This document shows positions 27,970 to 35,726 of a stretch of DNA of 64,000 bases, in pieces (position 1 is the stretch's first letter; each line of letters begins with the position of its first letter). Under the pieces are notes generated by a model, which did not search any database, was not told the DNA's origin, and was given only the letters and a program-made list of their open reading frames with translations. A program made the position numbers and the translations under genes. The DNA comes from an uncultured Phocaeicola sp. GTDB lineage: Bacteria; Bacteroidota; Bacteroidia; Bacteroidales; Bacteroidaceae. The stretch spans positions 1 to 64,000 of the forward strand of contig CALUJF010000008.1 of the NCBI GenBank assembly GCA_944320855.1. The letters run 5' to 3'.

Positions 27970-28525
27970 TAAGTGCTTCTTCTTTGGCTTCTTTTCTGAA
28001 AAAGGAGAAGTTCACGCTGCCATAGTATCTGTGTTCTATAAAGTTTGGATGCGACTCAAAGCTCAAGTCTTTTCCATGTTCAAGGACAAACAGTCCGTCC
28101 TCTTTCAGCAAGTCAAATTTGAATATCATGTCAGGGATTTCCGCAAGTCTTTCCAGTGCATATGGAGGGTCGGCAAAGATGAAATCGAACTTCTCGTTGC
28201 ATCTTTCAATGTACTTGAACACATCACCTTTCAGAACAAAACATTTGTCTGTCTTTACCTCTTTCATTATCTTGTTTATGAAAGAGAAGTGCTGCGGGTC
28301 TTTTTCTACAGAAATCACCTTGTCACATCCCCTTGAAACCAATTCTATACTTATGCTTCCTGTTCCTGCAAACAAATCCAACGCAGTAACACCATCTTCG
28401 AAATCAATATAATTGTTCAGTACGTTGAACAGATTCTCTTTTGCAAAGTCTGTTGTAGGACGTGCTTTGAAAGTGTGTGGTACGTCGAATCTTCTTCTTT
28501 TGTATATTCCGCTGATTACTCGCAT
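27941..28525 (-). CDS. rsmD: 16S rRNA (guanine966-N2)-methyltransferase
   Basis: Methylates G966 of 16S rRNA with SAM. The 194-residue protein begins MRVISGIYKRRRF, has the substrate-recognition stretch ARPTTDFAKENLFNVL, SAM motif I LDLFAGTGSISIELVSRG, and catalytic motif IV FADPPY. The C-terminus is a short charged tail rich in Glu/Ala/Lys. The start overlaps the end of the DUF3822 gene by 10 bp, so translation is coupled; the 3' end overlaps cls by 29 bp. Confidence 0.95.
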   Translation of the reverse strand: MRVISGIYKRRRFDVPHTFKARPTTDFAKENLFNVLNNYIDFEDGVTALDLFAGTGSISIELVSRGCDKVISVEKDPQHFSFINKIMKEVKTDKCFVLKGDVFKYIERCNEKFDFIFADPPYALERLAEIPDMIFKFDLLKEDGLFVLEHGKDLSFESHPNFIEHRYYGSVNFSFFRKEAKEEALTTAEEKTNE

Positions 28526-29334
28526 AAAATTAATGATTGAATGTCAAATGGTATGTTGTCAGTTTCTTTTGTTCCTGAATCTTTAAGTTCACTGTGTGGA
28601 TTGATGCCGTACAGGTTTTTTATGTACTTTTTCAGATATGGCATAATCTCTTTTCTTGTTTCATCAAGCCCCGTTATGTAAAGCTCGTCCTTTTCCTGGT
28701 CAAATCCAAGCTGTTGCCATATATTGAGAATGAAATAATTTATATCATTCGATGAAGGCGATGAATAAGTATTTACAATCTGAAGTTTACCTTTATCAAA
28801 CCCGATGATGTCGATAGAGCCACGGTTTATGTTCGTGTATAACTTCTTTTCGCTTCCCGTTTTGCTTCTGAGTGTGAGATGTTCTATCTGCGGACTTACC
28901 GACGAAAAGAATCTTGCACCCGGAAACTGCTCGGACAGAAACACATGTGTGAGCTTGTCTAATGAGAAGATTATAACAGAACTGCTGTTGCTCAATACAT
29001 TGCATAACACTATTTCATTCCTTTGCTCCCTGACGTTCTGGTAAAAGATATAGTCCATTGATTCGTCTTCAAATATATCCAATGGTACTATGGTATAGCG
29101 TGAGGAATGAACGAGAATATTGATTTGTCTGTACTTCAGCTTAAGCTCTTCTGTGGCGGCAAGGAAAGACTTCACGTTTGCAGCCATCGAGCGCTGTGTA
29201 TTTATAGGAAAAGTGCGGAAATACACATCATTCCCTATTGTTGGGTCATAGATAGAAAAAGAAAATCCATCCGTACTCAGACGGATGGATAATGAATATT
29301 GTTCTGTTTTATTAAAATCTAACTTATTGGTCAT
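28516..29334 (-). CDS. DUF3822 family protein
   Basis: A 272-residue cytosolic protein of a family (DUF3822) that is nearly confined to Bacteroidetes and almost always sits next to rsmD; both points hold here. Its pattern (LSIRLSTDGFSFSIYD at the start, a central beta-rich half, then GSIDIIGFDKGKLQIVNTY) looks like an actin/ASKHA-type fold, which is an inference from strand order only. Function is not known. It lies 9 bp after the membrane-anchored gene 29344 in the same operon. Confidence 0.85.
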   Translation of the reverse strand: MTNKLDFNKTEQYSLSIRLSTDGFSFSIYDPTIGNDVYFRTFPINTQRSMAANVKSFLAATEELKLKYRQINILVHSSRYTIVPLDIFEDESMDYIFYQNVREQRNEIVLCNVLSNSSSVIIFSLDKLTHVFLSEQFPGARFFSSVSPQIEHLTLRSKTGSEKKLYTNINRGSIDIIGFDKGKLQIVNTYSSPSSNDINYFILNIWQQLGFDQEKDELYITGLDETRKEIMPYLKKYIKNLYGINPHSELKDSGTKETDNIPFDIQSLILCE

Positions 29335-29343
29335 GAGGATTTA

Positions 29344-30030
29344 TTATTCCCAGTTACCGGCATTGTTGTTTGGCTGTTCGATGTCACCTACTCTCAAACC
29401 GCAGTATTTACCAAGTTTAGTCTGCATGTCTTTCAGGTTAGCAAGTTCCTGATTGTTGATACCTTTCAAGTATACATCATATGCAACCTGTGCCTGGAAC
29501 AAGTTAAGAGGAGCACCTGATTTCATAGTGTCTTTACGGATAGCCATTTCGAACTTAGCACCGTTACCGTAAGGAACGTAGCAAAGTGAATCAGGGTTGA
29601 ATCCCTTTTCGAAGATAGTGTCAAGTACTGCCACCCACATTGTGTCACGACGGAAGTCCTGTAATCCTTCTTTTTCAACTTCTTTATAGTTACCTGTTTT
29701 TTTAGCCTTGTTGATGATAGCCATAGCTTTCTTTTCAGTCATACCGGCTTCAAGCTGAGCATCTGTCAAAGCGCCAACCTTAAGGATAAACGGAAGTTTA
29801 GCAGTCTTAACGAAATCAATCAAAGTATCGAAGTCTGCTGTGTAAGCTCCCTGGTGCATACCACGATATTCCTGCTGTGCCTTACGGATGTCGATAAGAC
29901 GGGCAATGATTGCTTTTTCTCTTAAATCTCTTTCTTTGTCAAAGTTAATTGGACCCATAACACTGCCATAGCAGATGTAAATCAAACCTACAACGCAGGC
30001 TGCTAAAACAAGATTAATAACTGTTTTCAT
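29344..30030 (-). CDS. Membrane-anchored, pseudopilin-like protein of unknown function
   Basis: No firm family. The 228-residue product has one N-terminal membrane helix (about 4-24) followed by an amphipathic, charged helix (RDLREKAIIARLIDIRKAQ) and a globular end, the general look of type II pseudopilins and of minor proteins that keep the helix-then-soluble design; a prepilin peptidase site is not visible, so this is only a resemblance. The C-terminus is Asn-rich (EQPNNNAGNWE). Codon choice is clean and biased, as in well-expressed genes. First gene of the operon with DUF3822 and rsmD; a -7 box (CAAAAATA on plus, 30065-30072) lies 34 bp upstream. Confidence 0.75.
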   Translation of the reverse strand: MKTVINLVLAACVVGLIYICYGSVMGPINFDKERDLREKAIIARLIDIRKAQQEYRGMHQGAYTADFDTLIDFVKTAKLPFILKVGALTDAQLEAGMTEKKAMAIINKAKKTGNYKEVEKEGLQDFRRDTMWVAVLDTIFEKGFNPDSLCYVPYGNGAKFEMAIRKDTMKSGAPLNLFQAQVAYDVYLKGINNQELANLKDMQTKLGKYCGLRVGDIEQPNNNAGNWE

Positions 30031-30064
30031 GATAATATTATTTTTTTAGTTTATATTCGTAGCG

Positions 30065-30072
30065 CAAAAATA
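30065..30072 (-). promoter_or_regulatory. -7 box of the 29344-DUF3822-rsmD operon
   Basis: Reads TATTTTTG on the minus strand, 34 bp upstream of the first ATG. Confidence 0.6.
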
Positions 30073-30124
30073 GAATAAATAACTTGAACAACGTAAATAT
30101 TACTCAATCTTTTTATCTACTTTT

Positions 30125-31543
30125 ATGTTAAATAACTATTTAACGCAACAAATTAAGCGAAATTTTTGTTACCAACCAACAGAAGAGCAAGAAAAAGCTA
30201 TGAAATGTATAGCAGATTTCTTGTCTGAGCCTAAAAATGATACTTTGTTATTACTAAAAGGATATGCCGGTACAGGTAAAACCACTTTGATAGGGGCGGT
30301 AGTGAGAACCTTGTCAGAGATGCGTGCCGGATATGTGCTTATGGCTTCCACCGGAAGGGCGGCAAAAGTCTTTTCGCATTATTCCGGCTTTCCGGCTTAC
30401 ACCATACATAAGAAGATTTACCGTCAGAAATCTTTTTCGAACGAACTCGACAATTTTTCCCTGAACGACAATCTTCATAAAAACACATTATTTATAGTGG
30501 ACGAAGCTTCCATGATTTCCAATGACGGTATCTCCGGTGCTGCTTTCGGGAGTGGAAGGCTTCTTGACGACCTGATAGAGTATGTATATGCAGGCCAGGG
30601 ATGCCGCCTTCTGATAATAGGCGACGATGCACAGTTGCCGCCTGTAGGCGAAGACGAGAGCCCAGCCTTGTGTGCAGAAGCCCTGCGCGGCTACGGACTT
30701 GATGTCACCGAATGTATCCTAACGGAAGTTATCCGTTATTCCGGCAGAAACGGAATACTCACTAACGCTACCATGCTTCGCGACCGGATGGCTGCCGATG
30801 ACATTTATGACCTTCCTCTTTTATCTCTGAAAGGCTTTGAAGATATATCTTCCGTGCCCGGCTGTGAGCTGATTGAGGCGATAAACTCATCCTACAATGA
30901 AGTAGGAATGGATGAAACCATGATAATATGCCGCTCCAACAAGAGGGCCTACTTGTATAATAAGGGAATAAGAAATACAATCCTTTATCGAGAGGACGAA
31001 CTGAATACGGGCGACATACTGATGATAGCCAAGAACAATTACCATTGGACGGCGGACTGCAAGGAAATGGACTTCATAGCCAACGGAGATATTGCAGTGG
31101 TACGCCGTGTACGCAGGACACAGGAAATGTACGGCTTCAGATTTGCCGATGTAATACTGTCTTTTCCAGACCACAACGATATAGAGTTTGAGTTGAAAAT
31201 ATTGCTCGACACCCTCCATTCCGATTATCCTTCACTCTCGAGAGAAGACAGCGACCGCCTGTTCAATGCCGTAATGGAAGACTATTCTGACATAACCAAC
31301 AAGCGTGAACGAATGAAGAAACTCAAGGAAGACAGCTTCTACAATGCCCTCCAGGTGAAATATGCTTATGCAGTGACATGCCATAAGGCACAGGGCGGAC
31401 AGTGGAAAAGAATCTTTATCGACCAGGGATATATCACCGAAGATACCTTTACCCCCGATTACTACCGCTGGCTGTACACCGCACTTACCAGAGCAAGCGA
31501 GAAGCTATACCTTGTCAACTGGCCCGAAAGTCAGACTGAATAA
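30125..31543 (+). CDS. RecD-like (SF1B) ATP-dependent DNA helicase
   Basis: A 472-residue superfamily 1 helicase of the RecD/Dda type acting on DNA. Motif I GYAGTGKTTLIGAVV, motif Ia region LMASTGRAAKVFS, motif II VDEASMIS, motif III LLIIGDDAQLPPVGE, and the C-terminal UvrD_C_2 block AVTCHKAQGGQWKRI with motif VI YTALTRASEKLYLV. It lacks the large RecD N-terminal domain and has no RecBC neighbours, so it is a stand-alone helicase as widely found in Bacteroidetes. Its last 29 bp overlap the end of the convergent MATE gene. Confidence 0.92.
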   Translation: MLNNYLTQQIKRNFCYQPTEEQEKAMKCIADFLSEPKNDTLLLLKGYAGTGKTTLIGAVVRTLSEMRAGYVLMASTGRAAKVFSHYSGFPAYTIHKKIYRQKSFSNELDNFSLNDNLHKNTLFIVDEASMISNDGISGAAFGSGRLLDDLIEYVYAGQGCRLLIIGDDAQLPPVGEDESPALCAEALRGYGLDVTECILTEVIRYSGRNGILTNATMLRDRMAADDIYDLPLLSLKGFEDISSVPGCELIEAINSSYNEVGMDETMIICRSNKRAYLYNKGIRNTILYREDELNTGDILMIAKNNYHWTADCKEMDFIANGDIAVVRRVRRTQEMYGFRFADVILSFPDHNDIEFELKILLDTLHSDYPSLSREDSDRLFNAVMEDYSDITNKRERMKKLKEDSFYNALQVKYAYAVTCHKAQGGQWKRIFIDQGYITEDTFTPDYYRWLYTALTRASEKLYLVNWPESQTE

Positions 31544-32828
31544 GCCGGTAGGTGAGTGCGGCCTGTACGCTTCCCCTTACGAACAGATATATGATGAATG
31601 CCATCCATAGCGAATGATTCCCCATGGTACTGTCTGATATATAATATGTAAAGAAAAATGCCATCGAAGCCACGAATATCGAGCGCAGCATAATGCCGGT
31701 AGCCGTGGCTCCGATACATATTCCGTCGAGTATGAAAGCAAGGAATCCGGCAAAAGGTATTGCAAGCACCCAGTAGTAATATTCAGATGAATTCCTTATC
31801 ACATCCGTGTCGTCAGTGAGCAACTGCAGGAAATCCTTTCCCCCTGCACTATATAATAAGGTGAAAAATACGGCTACCCCCGTTCCCCAATAGAGCAGAT
31901 GTCTTACAGTCCGGCGCAGAAGCGCGTTGTTCCGGCTCCCCACGTGCTTGCCCACCAAAGCCTCTCCGGCATAAGCGAATCCGTCCATTATGTACGAGAA
32001 TATGGTGAACAGCTGCATAAGCAGAGTGTTTACGGCCAGTGTGGTATCGCCGTATGCTGCCCCCGATGAAGTGAAGAATACAGTAACCGCCACTATACAC
32101 AAAGTCCTGAAGAAAATATCCCTGTTCACCCTGAAGAACACCGACATGCTGTTCCTGCTGAAGATATGTCCGGCAGATATATCCCAGTTATATTTCTTGG
32201 TGTATTTTAGTCCCAAAAGCACAGCCATCAGCAATCCGGCATATTGTGCAATCAGAGTACCGTATGCCACACCCTCTATCTTCATTCCCATTCCCTTGAC
32301 AAAGAAAAGGCTTGCAGCAATGTTTATTACGTTCTGTGTTATGGCTATGAACATCGGGTATCTGGAATTCTGCATACCTAAGAACCACCCTGTGAAACTG
32401 TACAGCCCCAAGACAGCCGGAGCACCCCATATGCATATATGGAAATATTCCGATGCGTACGTCTTTACCTCTTCACTTGTGTCGATAAATAGAAAAGCCA
32501 CACTGACAATCAGCGACTGTAATGCTATAAGCACGGCTGCCAACAGTACGCTTATGCTCATAGAGCGTATCAGAATGTTTCTGCATTCATTGTCGCTTCC
32601 TCTGCCGTATGCCTGCGAGGTCATACCTCCGGTTCCCATTCTCAGGAAACCGAAAATCCAGTAAATCATATTGAACAGCATTCCTCCCACGGCTATGGCA
32701 CCGATATATGCCACATTCCCCAAATGTCCGGTTATGGTGACATCCACCAGTCCTAATAGCGGCACAGTGATGTTCGATATAATTGATGGTATGGCTATTT
32801 GCAGTATTTCCCTGTTAGTCTGATTCAT
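31515..32828 (-). CDS. MATE family efflux transporter (DinF-like)
   Basis: A 437-residue inner-membrane protein with twelve hydrophobic helices in two similar halves. It begins with the MATE N-terminal pattern (ILQIAIPSIISNITVPLLGLVDVTITGHLG) seen in short pieces such as AIPSIISNITVPLLGLVD; GGMTSQAYGRG marks the first half and VGKHVGSRNNALLRR the second. Exports cationic or aromatic compounds in exchange for H+ or Na+; substrate unknown. Third gene of yraN-birA-MATE, 11 bp after birA. Confidence 0.92.
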   Translation of the reverse strand: MNQTNREILQIAIPSIISNITVPLLGLVDVTITGHLGNVAYIGAIAVGGMLFNMIYWIFGFLRMGTGGMTSQAYGRGSDNECRNILIRSMSISVLLAAVLIALQSLIVSVAFLFIDTSEEVKTYASEYFHICIWGAPAVLGLYSFTGWFLGMQNSRYPMFIAITQNVINIAASLFFVKGMGMKIEGVAYGTLIAQYAGLLMAVLLGLKYTKKYNWDISAGHIFSRNSMSVFFRVNRDIFFRTLCIVAVTVFFTSSGAAYGDTTLAVNTLLMQLFTIFSYIMDGFAYAGEALVGKHVGSRNNALLRRTVRHLLYWGTGVAVFFTLLYSAGGKDFLQLLTDDTDVIRNSSEYYYWVLAIPFAGFLAFILDGICIGATATGIMLRSIFVASMAFFFTYYISDSTMGNHSLWMAFIIYLFVRGSVQAALTYRLIQSDFRAS

Positions 32829-32839
32829 GTTTGAGTGTA

Positions 32840-33577
32840 TTATATAATATATTCCACCTCCTTGAATAGATATTTCCTCACGTTTCCTTCCTTGTCCTTC
32901 AGTATAAAACGTCCGTCTTTTTCTATATCCTCTATCGTGGCTTCGAACTCACCGTTTTCATCTCTGTATCTGTGGAATCCATCTTTTCTGTATATAGCGT
33001 CAAAATACTTTCTTCTGATACTCTCGCTGTCGCCATTCTCATACATGCGGTAGTAGCTGCTTGCATGTTCCATTATCTTGTGCAGAATGGTTTCAGCATC
33101 ATATTCCTGCCCGGTAATCAGTGAAAGTGAAACAGGATTTGGAGCGTTGCTTCTGAATACTTTCTGATTCAGGTTTACCCCTGTTCCGGAGATGGAACGC
33201 TCTATGTTCATACCGCTCAAATCGTTCTCTATCAGCGTTCCGCAAATCTTCTTGTCCATCCAGTAGATATCGTTGGGCCATTTTATTCTGATTCCGTCTG
33301 TGTGCTCCGACAGGGTGTCGAACAGTGCAAGAGCCGTAATCTGCAGCAGTATGAAGTGTTCTTTGGCTGGTAGCTCTTTCGGGAATACCACGAAGCTGAA
33401 CAGAAGATTCTTTCCGTCTTCCGATTCCCATTTGTTTCCGCGCTGCCCTCTGCCGTCAGTCTGGAATGACGAATATACCGATGTCAGATTTTCCGTAACG
33501 CCTTTGGAGCAAATCTCTGCAAGGCTGACATTAGTTGATATAGTATGTGGTATATATATTGGTTTAGGGTAATTCAT
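32840..33577 (-). CDS. birA: Biotin--[acetyl-CoA-carboxylase] ligase, no DNA-binding domain
   Basis: Joins biotin to carboxylase carrier domains via biotinyl-AMP. The 245-residue protein has the biotin-binding loop GRGQRGNKWES followed by LLFSFVVFP, the KWPNDIYWMDKKICGTLIE motif, and the GTGVNLNQ motif. There is no N-terminal helix-turn-helix, so it is the monofunctional class and cannot act as the biotin operon repressor. Sits between yraN and the MATE gene in one operon. Confidence 0.95.
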   Translation of the reverse strand: MNYPKPIYIPHTISTNVSLAEICSKGVTENLTSVYSSFQTDGRGQRGNKWESEDGKNLLFSFVVFPKELPAKEHFILLQITALALFDTLSEHTDGIRIKWPNDIYWMDKKICGTLIENDLSGMNIERSISGTGVNLNQKVFRSNAPNPVSLSLITGQEYDAETILHKIMEHASSYYRMYENGDSESIRRKYFDAIYRKDGFHRYRDENGEFEATIEDIEKDGRFILKDKEGNVRKYLFKEVEYII

Positions 33578-33604
33578 TGTTTCTTTGTTTTTTTATTATA
33601 AACT

Positions 33605-33970
33605 TCACCACACCGGCGATATAAATGCATCTTCAATATGCTTTATCCTGAAGTCACCATCATGGCCTGTGACAGATATTATGTCGAACCTTACATTAAG
33701 GTCAATCATATTCTTTTTTATATATACATCGGCTGCATTGATTATCCTTCTTATCTTCTTTTCGGAAACGGTGTCCTCAGGTTCTCCGTACATATTGGTA
33801 CTTCGCGTCCTTATTTCGGCAATAATCAGACAGTCGTCTTTCCTGGCTATAATGTCCAGTTCCAGCTTTCTCCATGTCCAGTTTCTTTCCAGAATTTCAT
33901 ATCCCTTTTCCTGAAGAAACCGGCAAGCCATGTCTTCTCCCGTTTTGCCTAAAGTGTTATGTTGCGCCAT
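33605..33970 (-). CDS. yraN: YraN/UPF0102 family nuclease-like protein
   Basis: A 121-residue protein of the restriction-endonuclease fold (PD-D/ExK-like), with the family pattern LGKTGEDMACRFLQEKGY, then NWTWRKLELDIIARKDDCLIIAEIRTR, which is the E-x-D...ExK core. Here the core reads ELDI and EIRTR, so the usual Lys of the VEVK motif is Arg or displaced, which may affect catalysis. I place the start at 33970, not 33997: the -7 box on the minus strand is at 33985-33992, so the longer start would lie upstream of the promoter. Function of the family is not settled. Confidence 0.85.
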   Translation of the reverse strand: MAQHNTLGKTGEDMACRFLQEKGYEILERNWTWRKLELDIIARKDDCLIIAEIRTRSTNMYGEPEDTVSEKKIRRIINAADVYIKKNMIDLNVRFDIISVTGHDGDFRIKHIEDAFISPVW

Positions 33971-33984
33971 TTTGTCATTTTTTG

Positions 33985-34035
33985 CAAAAATACTCATTTA
34001 TTTTTTCTTAATTAACCGGAAGTAGATTAATTTTG
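33985..34035. promoter_or_regulatory. Divergent -7 boxes for yraN operon and small gene-tadA operon
   Basis: CAAAAATA (33985-33992) reads TATTTTTG on the minus strand, 15 bp before yraN. TAATTTTG (34028-34035) lies 9 bp before the 34044 ATG, so that mRNA probably has a very short leader. Confidence 0.65.
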
Positions 34036-34043
34036 CATTCGTA

Positions 34044-34277
34044 ATGGTAGCAAAAGGTAAAACAAGAAAGAGAGTTCCGTCATCCGTTCCACCGCGCAAG
34101 CAGCGCATGGTATGTCTGATGAGCGACGAAGAAATCCGCATTGTAGAACGTTATCTTGAAAAATACAAGATTACAAACAAGGCGCGATGGCTTCGCGAGA
34201 CCGTATTGGCCCATATCCATCAGCAGCTTGACGATGATTATCCCACTCTTTTCAATGAACACGAAATGCGCAGATAG
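34044..34277 (+). CDS. Small RHH-like protein, unknown function
   Basis: A 77-residue basic protein, no family named with confidence. After a Lys/Arg-rich head (KGKTRKRVPSSVPPRKQR) comes MVCLMSDEEIRIVERYLEKY, a strand followed by a helix, and then a second helix (KARWLRETVLAHI), the arrangement of ribbon-helix-helix DNA-binding proteins including those of mobilisation and antitoxin type. No toxin or relaxase is next to it. It ends 3 bp before tadA, so the two are co-transcribed, a lasting neighbour pair rather than a mobile remnant. Confidence 0.75.
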   Translation: MVAKGKTRKRVPSSVPPRKQRMVCLMSDEEIRIVERYLEKYKITNKARWLRETVLAHIHQQLDDDYPTLFNEHEMRR

Positions 34278-34280
34278 ATT

Positions 34281-34715
34281 ATGGCAGACGATAAATTCTA
34301 TATGAAGCAGGCACTTGCCGAGGCGGAACGTGCGGCAGAGAGGGGAGAGGTTCCTGTTGGGGCAGTAGTAGTTTGTCGCGACAGGATAATAGCCCGTTCG
34401 CATAACCTTACGGAAACTCTCAACGACGTCACAGCCCATGCCGAGATGCAGGCCATCACTGCAGCCGAGAATGCTTTGGGAGCGAAGTATCTTAATGACT
34501 GTACCCTTTACGTTACAGTGGAACCATGCGTGATGTGTGCCGGGGCCATAGCCTGGTCGCAGCTCGGACGCCTGGTTTATGGAGCTTCCGACGAGAAACG
34601 CGGTTTCATGAAATATGCTCCCGATGCTCTTCATCCAAAGACAGTTGTACTGTCCGGCGTTATGGCCGATGAGTGCGGACAGTTTATGAAAGATTTCTTT
34701 AAAAAACGCAGATAA
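34281..34715 (+). CDS. tadA: tRNA-specific adenosine deaminase
   Basis: Converts A34 to inosine in tRNA-Arg(ACG). The 144-residue protein has the cytidine-deaminase zinc motif HAEMQAIT (His and catalytic Glu) and PCVMCAGAI with its two Cys ligands, plus the TadA-typical start YMKQALAEAERAAERGEVPVG (short pieces: ALAEAERAAERGEVPVGAVV) and the late RLVYGASDEKRGF. Normal length. Second gene of the operon with the RHH-like protein. Confidence 0.94.
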   Translation: MADDKFYMKQALAEAERAAERGEVPVGAVVVCRDRIIARSHNLTETLNDVTAHAEMQAITAAENALGAKYLNDCTLYVTVEPCVMCAGAIAWSQLGRLVYGASDEKRGFMKYAPDALHPKTVVLSGVMADECGQFMKDFFKKRR

Positions 34716-34755
34716 AAGTTCTGATAAAATAACCGATAAAAATACTTGTTTTAAA

Positions 34756-34814
34756 ACGCCTTGTCATTTTGAATTAAACGCTTTGTCGTTTGAGTTAAAA
34801 TGACAAGGCGTTTT
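34756..34814. repeat. 22-bp phased ACGCCTTGTCA array ending in a terminator-like hairpin
   Basis: ACGCCTTGTCA at 34756, ACGCTTTGTCG at 34778 and the reverse complement ATGACAAGGCG at 34800: three 11-mers exactly 22 bp apart, with TTTTGAATTAA-like 11-base links. The outer two form an 18-bp perfect stem (34753-34770 with 34797-34814) enclosing the middle copy in the loop, and a T run follows, so it should also terminate tadA transcription. Confidence 0.85.
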
Positions 34815-34851
34815 TTTTATGCTTTTTATACTGTGATTTCAGATATTTGCT

Positions 34852-34859
34852 TAATTTTG
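34852..34859 (+). promoter_or_regulatory. -7 box of OMP gene 34887
   Basis: TAATTTTG matches TAnnTTTG, 27 bp before the ATG. Confidence 0.6.
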
Positions 34860-34886
34860 TGTTTAAGCAAAAAACTTATTAATACG

Positions 34887-35513
34887 ATGAAGAAACTGAT
34901 AATTATGATTGTGTGCGTGCTGTCAAGTTTTTCGGCCGTAGCGCAGAATAAGGTACAATGGGGAGTAGAAGTCGGTGCAGGTATGTCTGCTTGGATGGGT
35001 AAGAATGCCAATGGAAGTAAGCCTTTGTTTAATCCCAAAGTAGGGATTACGCTTGATATCCCTCTCAACTGGCTTGTGTCTTTCCAGACAGGTTTGAACT
35101 GGACTTCAAAAGGTGCAAGTTGTAGAACTGATAAAGATTTTGTAATAGGCAGAGTTCAGGTTAATCAGAATTATTTTCAGATGCCACTTTTAGCGGCATT
35201 TCATGTTGGGGCTACCTCTATGTTTGATATGGTCTTTACTGTAGGCCCATATATTGCATACGGTATTTCAGGAAAATCGGAAACTAAAGTCGATGCATTG
35301 ACTATGGCTTGGCCTACGTTCGACGATTTGTATTATCAAAAAAGTTTTTACGATGGATATAACCGTTTCGATGCCGGAGTACAGACAGGAGTAGGTCTTG
35401 ATTTTAAGGACTGGACAGTAGGTCTTGACGCAGATTTCGGCTTCTGCAAGATAGCTCCGGCGGCATCGCCATATAATTTTGCCATGTATTTCACAGTGGG
35501 ATATAAGTTCTGA
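34887..35513 (+). CDS. PorT-like outer-membrane beta-barrel protein
   Basis: A 208-residue small outer-membrane barrel. I start at 34887 (MKKLIIMIVCVLSSFSAVAQ, a signal peptide cut after AVA-Q); the longer frame from 34800 begins inside the hairpin of the upstream array and lies before the promoter. The mature part alternates hydrophobic and polar residues in about eight strands (WGVEVGAGMSAWMG, LVSFQTGLNWTSKG, VGLDFKDWTVGLDADFGF) and ends in an aromatic residue (FTVGYKF), as outer-membrane barrels do. Role unknown; it is a single-gene unit with its own terminator (35553-35620). Confidence 0.85.
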   Translation: MKKLIIMIVCVLSSFSAVAQNKVQWGVEVGAGMSAWMGKNANGSKPLFNPKVGITLDIPLNWLVSFQTGLNWTSKGASCRTDKDFVIGRVQVNQNYFQMPLLAAFHVGATSMFDMVFTVGPYIAYGISGKSETKVDALTMAWPTFDDLYYQKSFYDGYNRFDAGVQTGVGLDFKDWTVGLDADFGFCKIAPAASPYNFAMYFTVGYKF

Positions 35514-35552
35514 TTGTTTTTAATTGCTTATTGAGTATTTCAATAAACAGTA

Positions 35553-35620
35553 AAACAGTAAAATTCTGAACAGATAAACGCTTTATATATGTTTTTCTAT
35601 TCAGAATTTTACTGTTTTTT
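35553..35620 (+). terminator. Terminator of OMP gene
   Basis: An 18-bp perfect stem (35553-35570, 35600-35617) with a 29-base AT-rich loop, followed by a T run. Confidence 0.8.
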
Positions 35621-35654
35621 TATCCTATTGTCTAATTTATAGGTACAAAGTAAG

Positions 35655-35700
35655 AAAAACTCCCGACAGAAGCCTTTGAAAAGTAACTGTCAGGAGTTTT
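35655..35700 (-). terminator. Terminator of the AICAR formyltransferase gene
   Basis: On the minus strand AAAACTCCTGACAG pairs with the CTGTCGGGAGTTTTT side (35687-35700 with 35655-35669, one wobble), ending in T run. It begins 27 bp past the stop at 35727. Confidence 0.85.
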
Positions 35701-35726
35701 CTCTTTATATATTATAATGCATAATA

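Noticed and set aside
27941..31543. Two convergent 3' overlaps of the same length (29 bp: cls/rsmD and helicase/MATE)
   Set aside because: The sequences are unrelated; equal length is taken as coincidence.
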